Assembly (NCBI GenBank): GCA_052032225.1
Contig: JBPEWY010000034.1
Span: 6,197 to 70,196, forward strand
Direction: 5' to 3'
DNA: 64,000 nucleotides
Source: JBPEWY01 sp052032225
Lineage (GTDB): Bacteria; Bacteroidota; Bacteroidia; Flavobacteriales; Flavobacteriaceae
The notes beneath the pieces were generated by a model that saw only the letters and a program-made list of their open reading frames with translations, searched no databases and was not told the origin of the DNA. Each line of letters opens with the position of its first letter. Position 1 is the first letter of the stretch. This document shows positions 25,277 through 32,848 of this stretch, in pieces. The position numbers and the translations under genes are program-made.

Positions 25277-25801
25277 TTAATTTAAAGAAATAGATTGTAT
25301 GTTTTGGGCGCTTATATTTAGTGCTCCTAAAACTTGATTCATATTATTAATATCTATGCCTGATGCTGCATCTGCCGGGATAATTGCTACTCTAAATGTT
25401 TTGTTATCTGTAAAATCTTCAGGGAGCGAATTAAAATCTACAGTGCCGTCTAAAAATACGTTAACATCAAAGTATGTATGATCAAAAGTGTAAAGCAAAA
25501 TATCATCACCTAAAAAAAGTGTTTGTGGCAAAGGTTCCCATATATCTGTTCCGTTATCTACCCCTACCAGCGTGTAAACCATTACCAAATCGGTATCAAA
25601 AACTTCAACAGAATTAGGAAACTGAAAAGACAATAAATAATCATTATTGGCATTAAAAGTTCCGGTAAACTCAAAAACAGATCCTAGAATATTTACACCA
25701 TCCAATCCGTCAACACCTGGAGGTCCGGGAGGGCCTTGTGGGCCTTCGCATGCTGTTAAAAAAACCGTAGCAACAAGCAAAAGGGTACAAAATTTTTTCA
25801 T
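25277..25801 (-). CDS. Lipoprotein with short collagen-like segment
   Basis: The 174-residue protein has a lipobox (VFLTAC, Cys18) followed at once by a Gly-X-Y stretch (EGPQGPPGPPGVDGLDG, five triplets). A beta-rich C-terminal domain of about 130 residues follows. The collagen-like tract probably acts as a stiff spacer lifting the domain from the membrane. Such proteins are common in flavobacteria and of unknown function. The gene starts 12 bases after the hydrolase stop. Confidence 0.75.
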   Translation of the reverse strand: MKKFCTLLLVATVFLTACEGPQGPPGPPGVDGLDGVNILGSVFEFTGTFNANNDYLLSFQFPNSVEVFDTDLVMVYTLVGVDNGTDIWEPLPQTLFLGDDILLYTFDHTYFDVNVFLDGTVDFNSLPEDFTDNKTFRVAIIPADAASGIDINNMNQVLGALNISAQNIQSISLN

Positions 25802-25813
25802 ATCAAAAAGGGT

Positions 25814-26686
25814 TTATGGTTTTATATATTTACAAATGGTATCAATAACCGTTCCATTCCCCAAAATCTTTTTATGTCCAAGTCCCTTTGTTATGTATAG
25901 CTCCCCATTTTTTAAATGTTTATGAATGTTTACAGCCGATGATACCGGAACATCTTTATCGTCTTCATCATGCACAACTAGAACAGGAATAGTAACACTT
26001 TTAGCAGCTTCAGAAGCAGAAAAAGCATTCATTTTTTCGCCTATTTTTTTTTGATAATATTCTTGAATTTTTTTTGCAATAATTGGTTTTAACTGAATGG
26101 TTTTAACAAAATCACTAACTATATCACTAACAATATCACCACTTCCAATAATTACTAACTTCTGTAATGATAAACCGCGCTTTATGGCGTTTAATAAAGA
26201 CATACCTCCTAACGAGTGCCCAATGGCAGCTGTAAAAGGGCCGTAATGTTTTTCCAGAAAAAGAATACTCTCTATAAATTCTCCCATATGGGTTATTTTG
26301 CCCCGCGCCTTACCATGCGCCGGGGCATCAAAACTTATAGTTTGATAACCAAGCGCCACAAGGGCATCAGCAATTTTTACAAGTTGAGTTCCGCGTCCGC
26401 TCCAACCATGTACAAGTAATATTTTTTTAGTACTTGGCTTACCGTATTCGTAAGCCACAATTTCTTTGTTTATACTAGGTATAATAAACCTTTTTTGTAC
26501 ACTTTGCTCGTTCATGTGCCATTCTCTTTGTGGCATAGGATATTTTATGGGAGTAGCAAATATTCTTGCAGCAAATTTTGTAGCCCAATTTAATGATAGG
26601 GCCTGTAAAACTTTGCCGGTATACAATATGGTTTTTGGGATTTTAAGTTCTTGAATGTACGGTTCTTTACTTGATTTTTTGGGCAT
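25814..26686 (-). CDS. Alpha/beta hydrolase
   Basis: The 290-residue serine hydrolase has the nucleophile elbow GHSLGG near residue 157. An early VHGWSGRG segment supplies the oxyanion hole, the acid is in VVHDEDDKDVP and the catalytic His in GLGHKKILG. An N-terminal basic hydrophobic part (30-70) may touch the membrane. The substrate is unknown. It leads a two-gene unit with the collagen-like lipoprotein and is divergent from the M48 protease, with a dyad between their promoters. Confidence 0.85.
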   Translation of the reverse strand: MPKKSSKEPYIQELKIPKTILYTGKVLQALSLNWATKFAARIFATPIKYPMPQREWHMNEQSVQKRFIIPSINKEIVAYEYGKPSTKKILLVHGWSGRGTQLVKIADALVALGYQTISFDAPAHGKARGKITHMGEFIESILFLEKHYGPFTAAIGHSLGGMSLLNAIKRGLSLQKLVIIGSGDIVSDIVSDFVKTIQLKPIIAKKIQEYYQKKIGEKMNAFSASEAAKSVTIPVLVVHDEDDKDVPVSSAVNIHKHLKNGELYITKGLGHKKILGNGTVIDTICKYIKP

Positions 26687-26731
26687 TTTTTATATACTAT
26701 TATTAAAAGCTTAAATTTCTATTACGGTATG

Positions 26732-26739
26732 CAAACATA
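26732..26739 (-). promoter_or_regulatory. Hydrolase promoter, -7 element
   Basis: On the minus strand this reads TATGTTTG, a full TAnnTTTG match, about 46 bases before the hydrolase ATG. No good -33 is seen. Its -33 position would fall on the dyad at 26755-26777. Confidence 0.5.
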
Positions 26740-26754
26740 AAAATATTGTCTGAT

Positions 26755-26777
26755 TAACCGGATTGTTAAACCGGTTA
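26755..26777. promoter_or_regulatory. Dyad operator candidate between divergent promoters
   Basis: TAACCGG (26755-26761) and CCGGTTA (26771-26777) form a perfect 7-base inverted repeat with 9 bases between. It lies between the two -7 elements and touches the +strand -7 at 26780, so a bound protein could control both genes. Confidence 0.5.
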
Positions 26778-26779
26778 TC

Positions 26780-26787
26780 TAAGTTTG
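26780..26787 (+). promoter_or_regulatory. M48 protease promoter, -7 element
   Basis: TAAGTTTG is a full TAnnTTTG match, giving a leader of about 70 bases before the ATG at 26863. Short frames in this leader look non-coding. Confidence 0.5.
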
Positions 26788-26862
26788 TACGTAAATATGA
26801 TAAAGAAATTAAAAACGCATTAAAAGTTTGTATTTTTAAAGTAAAGCTAAAAAACACTGAAA

Positions 26863-27684
26863 ATGAGAAGAATATATTTAGTAGTAACTGTTTTATTAAC
26901 TGTTTTTTTAATAGAGAGTTGCGCTACCAATCCGTTTACAGGTAAAAAAACAATGGCATTAGTACCAAACTCTCAATTATTACCCACTGCTTTTGAGCAA
27001 TACAACCAATTTTTAAATGAAAATAAGGTTGTTAAAGGTACAGCAGAAGCCGAAATGATTAAGCGCGTTGGAATGCGTATAGCTACTGCAGCAGAGAGAT
27101 GGCTAAATGCTAATGGGTATCAAGGGTATTTAAAAGATTACAGATGGGAATTTAATTTGGTAGAAGATAAAGCTGTAAATGCATGGTGTATGCCGGGAGG
27201 AAAAATAGTTTTTTATACTGGTATTTTACCTATTACTAAAAACGAAACAGGGGTAGCAGTAGTAATGGGGCACGAAGTAGCACATGCACTTGCCAATCAC
27301 GGTCAGCAACGTATGAGCGCCGGACTGCTACAACAAATAGGAGCTGTAGCCGGGAATTTAGCAATTAAGGACGAAAAATCTAGAAATGCATTTAACCAAG
27401 CCTACGGTATAGGTACTACAGTAGGAGGTATTTTACCGTTTAGTAGAAGTCATGAAACCGAAGCCGATAAAATTGGACTGTACTTAATGGCCATTGCTGG
27501 ATACAACCCGGACGAAGCTTATAAATTATGGGAACGAATGAAAGCTGCTTCCGGTGGTCAAACTCCACCAGAGTTTTTAAGCACGCACCCATCAACAGAT
27601 TCTAGAATACAAAACTTAAAAGAATTGGCACCAAAGGCTAAAGCCGAAGCTAAGAAATTCGGGATAACATCCTTTAGAGAATAG
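26863..27684 (+). CDS. M48-family zinc metallopeptidase lipoprotein
   Basis: The 273-residue protein resembles LoiP/YcaL and the OMA1 peptidases, membrane-anchored proteases of the envelope. The lipobox is FLIESC (Cys20). The zinc site is H137-E-x-x-H141 in MGHEVAHALANH, and the third ligand is the Glu in SRSHETEADKIG. It has no transmembrane HtpX-type helices. The role is probably turnover of misfolded outer-membrane proteins. Its own promoter shares a dyad with the hydrolase. Confidence 0.93.
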   Translation: MRRIYLVVTVLLTVFLIESCATNPFTGKKTMALVPNSQLLPTAFEQYNQFLNENKVVKGTAEAEMIKRVGMRIATAAERWLNANGYQGYLKDYRWEFNLVEDKAVNAWCMPGGKIVFYTGILPITKNETGVAVVMGHEVAHALANHGQQRMSAGLLQQIGAVAGNLAIKDEKSRNAFNQAYGIGTTVGGILPFSRSHETEADKIGLYLMAIAGYNPDEAYKLWERMKAASGGQTPPEFLSTHPSTDSRIQNLKELAPKAKAEAKKFGITSFRE

Positions 27685-27708
27685 CTTAAAAAATTTATTG
27701 TTACTTTA

Positions 27709-27741
27709 GAAGCTGCTGTTTTTAACAAGCAGCTTTTTTAA
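27709..27741 (+). terminator. M48 gene terminator
   Basis: AGCTGCT (27711-27717) pairs with AGCAGCT (27728-27734), followed by TTTTTT. Confidence 0.75.
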
Positions 27742-27753
27742 TTGTAATAGTTT

Positions 27754-29079
27754 ATGAGAGAAGCATTAGCAAAAGGAAGTAAAAAATTACTAAATGCTTG
27801 GGCATTTTATGATTGGGCCAATTCTGTGTATAGTTTGGTAATAGCATCGGCAATATTCCCAATTTATTACGGAGCTTTATTTAGAATGGCCGATGTAGAA
27901 AAAATAGAAATATTTGGTGGTACCATTGCAAGAGCACCTTTAATAAGTTATGTTACTTCTGCTGCTTTTGTTGTAATAGCATTTATAACCCCGTTGCTTT
28001 CCGGAATTGCAGATTATTTAGGTAATAAACGTTTTTTTTTAAAGCTGTTTTGTTATCTGGGAGCACTATCTTGTATAGGGTTGTATTGGTTTACGTTAGA
28101 AAGTATTTACGTTGGTCTTTTATTTTATTTCTTGGCTCTTATAGGTTTTTGGGTAAGTTATGCATTTAGCAACTCGTACCTTCCGGATATTGCTTACCCG
28201 GAACAACAAGACAGAATTAGTGCTAAAGGATTTTCTCTTGGGTATATTGGGAGCGTTATTTTATTGCTGGTTAATTTATCGATGGTTTTAAAGCCTGATT
28301 TTTATGGAATTACAGATATAGGTGAGCCTGCAGAAATTAAAGCTATGAAGTACTCTTTTATTTCTGTTGGAGTCTGGTGGATGCTATTTAGTCAATACAC
28401 ATTTTACTATTTACCCAAAGGCAATAAACAAGGCAATCCTACTACAAAAGTTTTGCTAAATGGTTTTAGAGAATTAAAATCAGTTTGGCAACAATTAAAA
28501 AAACAAACCAAACTTAAACGTTATTTAGCAGCCTTTTTTGTTTACAGTATGGCGGTACAAACTGTAATGTTGGTTGCTACCTATTTTGGAGAAGAAGAAA
28601 TTGCTTGGGGCTCTGATTCAGAACGCACAATGGGTCTTATTATTAGTATTTTAGTAATTCAGTTAGTAGCTATATCCGGAGCAACTATTACCGCGAGAGC
28701 ATCAGAAAAATTTGGTAATATCATAACACTTATAGCAATTAATTTAGTATGGATTAGTATATGTATTTATGCCTACTTTGTTAAAACTCCAACACAATTT
28801 TATATAGCTGCAGGATGTGTGGGTATGGTAATGGGGGCTATACAGGCATTGTCCAGATCTACCTATTCTAAATTTTTACCCGAAACTAAAGACACTACAT
28901 CATTTTTTAGCTTTTTCGAAGTATCAGAAAAAATAGGAATAATTATAGGAACTTTTTTATATGGTTTAGTAGCGCAACTTACCGGAAGCATGAGAAACTC
29001 TGTGCTGTTTTTAGGAATATTTTTTATGCTTGGCGTAGTATTGCTTTTTAGAGTAAAAAAGACCGAAAAAGCAGCTTAA
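27754..29079 (+). CDS. MFS transporter, UMF1 type
   Basis: The 441-residue integral membrane protein has about 12 helices. The N-terminus WAFYDWANSVYSLVIASAIFPIYY is the hallmark of the UMF1/Atg22-like MFS family. Charged loops include a long central one near residue 235 (KQTKLKRYL). The substrate is unknown; the yeast relative Atg22 exports amino acids from the vacuole. The gene stands apart, 20 bases after the M48 terminator. Confidence 0.87.
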   Translation: MREALAKGSKKLLNAWAFYDWANSVYSLVIASAIFPIYYGALFRMADVEKIEIFGGTIARAPLISYVTSAAFVVIAFITPLLSGIADYLGNKRFFLKLFCYLGALSCIGLYWFTLESIYVGLLFYFLALIGFWVSYAFSNSYLPDIAYPEQQDRISAKGFSLGYIGSVILLLVNLSMVLKPDFYGITDIGEPAEIKAMKYSFISVGVWWMLFSQYTFYYLPKGNKQGNPTTKVLLNGFRELKSVWQQLKKQTKLKRYLAAFFVYSMAVQTVMLVATYFGEEEIAWGSDSERTMGLIISILVIQLVAISGATITARASEKFGNIITLIAINLVWISICIYAYFVKTPTQFYIAAGCVGMVMGAIQALSRSTYSKFLPETKDTTSFFSFFEVSEKIGIIIGTFLYGLVAQLTGSMRNSVLFLGIFFMLGVVLLFRVKKTEKAA

Positions 29080-29175
29080 AAATTAAGTTACTCGCTTTTT
29101 TATGAAGTTAAACGATTAATTTTAACATAGTTAGTAAAAAAATGGGTAAGTTTATGGTCGAGAAAACTATATGAA

Positions 29176-29664
29176 ATGACCACCAAAACCTATTGGTTAA
29201 GCTTAATTATTGTAATTGGCTTAACAATTACTTCATGCTCGTCTGATTCTGTAGACGAAGAACTAACCAATCAAACCTTAAAAAAAAGCATTTCTTTTGA
29301 AGCTAAACTAAACGGAATACCCTTTAAAGCAGACGAGGTAACAGTAACAATAGATAATAATATTATACATATTGTTGCCAAAAGAATAGAAAATAATCAA
29401 ACAATATTTTTAACAGTAGCAACAACAGAAGGAAACCATCTTAAATTAGGAGATTCTGATGAGAACCCAAACAATAATGTTGCAGGCTTTTTAGTAGATT
29501 CTGAAGGGTTTGTAACCAGTAATGTTAATGCTACAACAGGAGAAGTTAACTTTTTGGTAAACAATAGTAAAGAGCAATTATTTGAGGGAACATTTTTCTT
29601 TGCTGCCAGCAATGTAAACAATCAGTACATTACTGTTACAGAAGGTAAGTTTAAGAAAGATTAA
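29176..29664 (+). CDS. Secreted lipoprotein (DUF6252-like)
   Basis: The 162-residue protein has a lipobox LTITSC (Cys21) and then a beta-sandwich-like domain. The domain begins KKSISFEAKLNGIPFKADEVTVTIDNNIIHIVAKRI and ends EGTFFFAASNVNNQYITVTEGKFK. That pattern is seen in many small flavobacterial lipoproteins. No catalytic residues are visible. It is convergent with the GIN gene across a strong terminator. Confidence 0.65.
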   Translation: MTTKTYWLSLIIVIGLTITSCSSDSVDEELTNQTLKKSISFEAKLNGIPFKADEVTVTIDNNIIHIVAKRIENNQTIFLTVATTEGNHLKLGDSDENPNNNVAGFLVDSEGFVTSNVNATTGEVNFLVNNSKEQLFEGTFFFAASNVNNQYITVTEGKFKKD

Positions 29665-29690
29665 TAGCACTATAATCCTTCAAAGTGAAA

Positions 29691-29720
29691 GAAACCGCTT
29701 CTAATTTAGAAGCGGTTTCT
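29691..29720. terminator. Bidirectional terminator
   Basis: GAAACCGCTTCTAA (29691-29704) pairs with TTAGAAGCGGTTTC (29706-29719), a 14-base perfect stem with a one-base centre. Confidence 0.85.
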
Positions 29721-29726
29721 TAGTTT

Positions 29727-30455
29727 TTAATATTCTGAAACGTCTCCAGAGCCTGAAACTTTGGCATCTTTGCGTTTTGGGTTTCCCTTGTAAGTTATAT
29801 CTCCCGAACCCGAAACACGAGCAACTAACTCATTAGATACATTTACACTAATATCTCCCGAACCCGAAACGGCAGCTTCTACATTTTCGGCTTTTAGATC
29901 GAGTGCATAAATATCTCCAGACCCAGAAATTTTGGCGTTAAGAGTATTGGTGTTTCCGTTAAGTTTAATATCTCCTGAACCGGCTACACCTACCTTTACA
30001 TTTTCTGCATCTATAGCTAACTCAATATCTCCAGACCCAGCCAAACTTGTTTTAAAATTTGAAGCTTTAATAGGAGCTTTGCCAATAACATCTCCTGATC
30101 CTGCTAAAGATACGCTGCTTAAGCTTGTAAAAGGTACAGTTACCGTTATTGTTTTATTCCAACTTGGACGTAAATTATAACCTTTTTCTACTTTAATTTT
30201 TAGAACGTTATTTTCTACTTCGGTAATTAAATGTTCTAATAAATTTTCTTCTCCTTTAACGGTTATTGTGCCCTCATCACCACTTACTAAAAGTACATCA
30301 AAAAAACCTGCCACAGCAACACCGTCATAATCAGGTGTATTTCTGTTTTCTGTAATTACTTTGCCGTTGCCTTTTACTTTCTTTCCTCCCCAAAATTGTG
30401 CACTGCTTATGTTTGCTATAAAGAGAGCGATTATTAAAATTGATATTTTTTTCAT
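29727..30455 (-). CDS. Secreted GIN-domain (DUF2807) protein, GSGD repeats
   Basis: The 242-residue exported protein has a signal peptide (MKKISILIIALFIANISSA) and a GIN domain. The motif GSGD(I/V) recurs seven times at about 20-residue intervals, to the last residues (SGSGDVSEY). The DNA carries matching near-repeats (ATATCTCC plus GAACC or GACCC) at about 63-base spacing from 29743 to 30095, an internal tandem repeat within the gene. It is the last of four genes after an ECF sigma factor, so the sigma factor probably controls it. It is paralogous to the GIN gene at 5260-5979. Confidence 0.85.
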   Translation of the reverse strand: MKKISILIIALFIANISSAQFWGGKKVKGNGKVITENRNTPDYDGVAVAGFFDVLLVSGDEGTITVKGEENLLEHLITEVENNVLKIKVEKGYNLRPSWNKTITVTVPFTSLSSVSLAGSGDVIGKAPIKASNFKTSLAGSGDIELAIDAENVKVGVAGSGDIKLNGNTNTLNAKISGSGDIYALDLKAENVEAAVSGSGDISVNVSNELVARVSGSGDITYKGNPKRKDAKVSGSGDVSEY

Positions 30456-30469
30456 TTTTATATAGTTAT

Positions 30470-31540
30470 TTAGTTTTTATATAGTGTTACACCGCCATAA
30501 GAGCTTTTAATAGTTACTGTATTATTGTTTTTACTCTTGTAATAACCTTCGTATTTTTTGTTGTTATATTTTTCGTAACGGTTTATGTACTCAAAATCAT
30601 TTTCACCATTAAAACCACCATAACTTAATTGTATGTTAAACGAAAAGCTATAATCAGGGCTAAAGCCAATTTTAATACCGGTATATTCTGATTGAATAGT
30701 TACATTACCGGCAGCTGCTGTAAGCTGTTGTATTTTTAAAGAACCATAATCTGCGTTTATAGATACATTACCAGAAACAGTTCCTAATCGAGTGGTTAGG
30801 TAATCTCCTTGTCCTTTAATGTTATTAAGCGCATCTACTTTTAAGCTACCGTAATCACAGTTATACTCTAGGTTTTTTACGCTGTTAATTTTAGAGCCTG
30901 TATAGTCTGCATTAAGTTTAATGTTTTCGGCTTTTTCTATGGTAAATCCGGAATAGTCTGCATTAATGCTAGCGCTTTTCACGTATTCAATTATACTGTT
31001 AGAGGTGTAATCAAAAGATAATGTGTTGTTGTCTGCCATTAACGATCCTATGTCTAATTTACCGTAATCACAATTAATGTTTGCTTTGCCTTGTAATTTG
31101 TTTAAATGAATTGCACCATAATTATTATCTAAATCAACACTATTAGTTACCGGAACTTTAACAGTATAGTTAATTTTCATGCTTACATTATTATTTTTAC
31201 TCCATCCCCAATTCTTTTTTTCGAAAACGGTTTTGGCGCTAACCATACTTTTAGAAGCATCAAAGACTACGTCAATTTCATCTAATTTTTTCTTGACTTT
31301 CTCTTCGTTGTTACCATTAGTTTGAATATGAACTTCTATAACCACTTTATTTTCTGTCCATGAGGTTACATGTAAATTTCCGTAGCTGTTATTAATTTTT
31401 AAAAGGGCATCGGCATTTACGTTATACTCTTTTTTAATTTTTTTCTCTTTAGTGTATTTTCCTTTAAATCCATTGTTGGCAATAGCTAAAGAAGGAATAA
31501 AACACGCAATAAAAAGTATTTTATACATTATTGTTTTCAT
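30470..31540 (-). CDS. Exported repeat-rich protein (DUF4097-like)
   Basis: The 356-residue protein has a signal peptide (MYKILFIACFIPSLAIA after a possible alternative ATG at 31528). Its long beta-helix-like body has turns such as NNSYGNLHV, NADYSGFTI, NCDYGSLKV and SYGGVTLYKN, repeated at roughly 20-residue spacing. This resembles DUF4097 adhesin-like domains, which form a fold close to GIN. It sits between the putative anti-sigma gene (20-base overlap) and the GIN gene. A structural or surface role is likely. Confidence 0.78.
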   Translation of the reverse strand: MKTIMYKILFIACFIPSLAIANNGFKGKYTKEKKIKKEYNVNADALLKINNSYGNLHVTSWTENKVVIEVHIQTNGNNEEKVKKKLDEIDVVFDASKSMVSAKTVFEKKNWGWSKNNNVSMKINYTVKVPVTNSVDLDNNYGAIHLNKLQGKANINCDYGKLDIGSLMADNNTLSFDYTSNSIIEYVKSASINADYSGFTIEKAENIKLNADYTGSKINSVKNLEYNCDYGSLKVDALNNIKGQGDYLTTRLGTVSGNVSINADYGSLKIQQLTAAAGNVTIQSEYTGIKIGFSPDYSFSFNIQLSYGGFNGENDFEYINRYEKYNNKKYEGYYKSKNNNTVTIKSSYGGVTLYKN

Positions 31541-32072
31541 CTGTTACGCTTTTTAATTGTTTAACTTGTTTAATGTTTTCTAAAACATCTTGTAATAAAT
31601 TTATTCTGGTTTGAAAGTTGGTAATCATAGCATTCAGTAATAATTGTGGATTACCACCATTAGCTAAATCTTGTTCTAATTTTTTGTAATCTGCTTGTAG
31701 TTTTTGTAACGATTTTATGGCATCTGCTACTAAAACTTGAGTTTCTGGCGTAGCTTCTGCTTTAATTTGCTCTAACTGTTGTTCTATTTGAGCTGTAAAG
31801 TAAAACTCTGCCTGAACAACTTCTGGCGGAGCAGCTGTGTCTAAAGTATTATCATTGTTTATAAATGTACTTAAGCCGGCAGTTATTAATAAAGCAACAG
31901 ATGCTGCTATTGCTAAATAGGTTACCCAAGTTCTCTTTACCCTGTTAGTTCCATAACTTTTACCAGTATTGAGCTTTTGCAAAAACCGTTCTTCGTGTCC
32001 CTTTTGGGGCTCGGCAAAATCAAAATGCTCATTCAGCTCGTTAAACAGGTTATGTAAATTGTCGTTATTCAT
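31521..32072 (-). CDS. Putative anti-sigma factor with one membrane helix
   Basis: The 183-residue protein has a short cytoplasmic part (1-47), one transmembrane helix (about 48-66, TYLAIAASVALLITAGLSTF) and a periplasmic coiled-coil-like part with KLEQDLANGG. Topology, size and position (the ATG overlaps the sigma stop by 4 bases) are those of anti-sigma factors, but no zinc anti-sigma motif is seen. Sigma, this gene and the DUF4097-like gene all overlap, so the unit is translationally coupled. Confidence 0.72.
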   Translation of the reverse strand: MNNDNLHNLFNELNEHFDFAEPQKGHEERFLQKLNTGKSYGTNRVKRTWVTYLAIAASVALLITAGLSTFINNDNTLDTAAPPEVVQAEFYFTAQIEQQLEQIKAEATPETQVLVADAIKSLQKLQADYKKLEQDLANGGNPQLLLNAMITNFQTRINLLQDVLENIKQVKQLKSVTDENNNV

Positions 32073-32626
32073 GATGTTAATACTTGTAATTTTTTTCGTA
32101 AATGTTCTTTAGCCCGAGAAATTGTTGTTCTGCAGTTGGCGTAACTAATCCCCATTATTTGTGCAATTTCTTCATAATCATATCCTTCAATTAAATGCAA
32201 GGTCAAAGAAACTCGGTAGTTATCTTTAAGTGTATTCATAATCTGTAAAACCTTTCGAGCCTGAACGTCTGCAGATTCATCACTCAAGTTAACAGCTTCG
32301 TTTTCTTCAACCTTGTACATTACGTGCTCTAGTGGCACTACATTGTATTTACTTTTTTTACGATACTGCTGTATACTGTTATTAATAACAATTCGTTTTA
32401 GCCAAGCTCCAAAAGAAACTTCTCTACTAAAAGAGTGCAACTTATTAAAGGCACTTAAAAAAGATTCTTGCATTACATCTTCGGCTTCTAATTCATCTTT
32501 TACAATTCGTAAAGCTGTATTATACATTGCTTTATAATACCTTTTATATAGCTGCATTTGTGCACTAGTGTTGTTTTGCAAACACAACTCTATTAGCTGG
32601 TTAGTATTTTCAGTATCTGGGCTCAA
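32069..32626 (-). CDS. ECF-type RNA polymerase sigma factor
   Basis: The 185-residue sigma factor has region 2 at about 20-90 (NTALRIVKDELEAEDVMQESFLSAFNKL, then SFGAWLKRIVINNSIQQYRK). Region 4 is at about 125-180 (GYDYEEIAQIMGISYANCRTTISRAKEHLRKKL). It is the first gene of a four-gene unit with a putative anti-sigma protein, a DUF4097-like exported protein and a GIN protein. The likely regulon includes its own unit, which points to envelope stress sensing. No TAnnTTTG promoter is seen upstream, as expected for autoregulated ECF genes. Confidence 0.93.
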   Translation of the reverse strand: MSPDTENTNQLIELCLQNNTSAQMQLYKRYYKAMYNTALRIVKDELEAEDVMQESFLSAFNKLHSFSREVSFGAWLKRIVINNSIQQYRKKSKYNVVPLEHVMYKVEENEAVNLSDESADVQARKVLQIMNTLKDNYRVSLTLHLIEGYDYEEIAQIMGISYANCRTTISRAKEHLRKKLQVLTS

Positions 32627-32718
32627 AAGGTGTAATTTGTTATAAAGATGACCAATTTTTTGCTTTGTTACACTTTACTTTAAAAAATACAGAAATCTAA
32701 GTGAGTATAAAGGCTTAG

Positions 32719-32734
32719 TTGGCACAACTATTGC
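32719..32734 (+). promoter_or_regulatory. Sigma-54-type (-24/-12) promoter upstream of lon
   Basis: TTGGCAC, five bases, TTGC matches the RpoN consensus TGGCAC-N5-TTGC at all ten core bases, with GG and GC separated by the canonical ten bases. Expected transcription start is near 32746. No TAnnTTTG element is seen in the same gap. The following base is C where A/T is usual. No RpoN gene is in the window. Confidence 0.5.
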
Positions 32735-32764
32735 CAAAATAAAGCGTACTATAAACAAGAAATA

Positions 32765-32842
32765 ACTGTAAAATAGCTGGTTTAGAGCATGTAGCAGAGC
32801 TTTTAATAGAAGCTACCTGTGAGTAATAGCTTATTTTACAGT
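32765..32842 (+). promoter_or_regulatory. Long hairpin leader before lon
   Basis: ACTGTAAAATA-GCT (32765-32778) pairs with AGC-T-TATTTTACAGT (32828-32842), a stem of 14 pairs with one bulged base. The enclosed part folds again through GTAGC and GCTAC (32791-32814). The GTG at 32819 lies inside the stem-loop and the ATG at 32849 just beyond it. Confidence 0.55.
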
Positions 32843-32848
32843 GACAGA

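Noticed and set aside
26763..26945. 60-codon open frame before the M48 gene
   Set aside because: It starts in the promoter region, is Lys/Asn-rich and overlaps the M48 signal peptide in another frame.
29740..30100. CRISPR-like regular repeats
   Set aside because: The repeats are within a protein frame, encode GSGD turns, and have no unique spacers of constant length.
32819..32848. GTG start for Lon at 32819
   Set aside because: The codon lies inside the leader stem-loop and the ten added residues do not resemble the family N-terminus.
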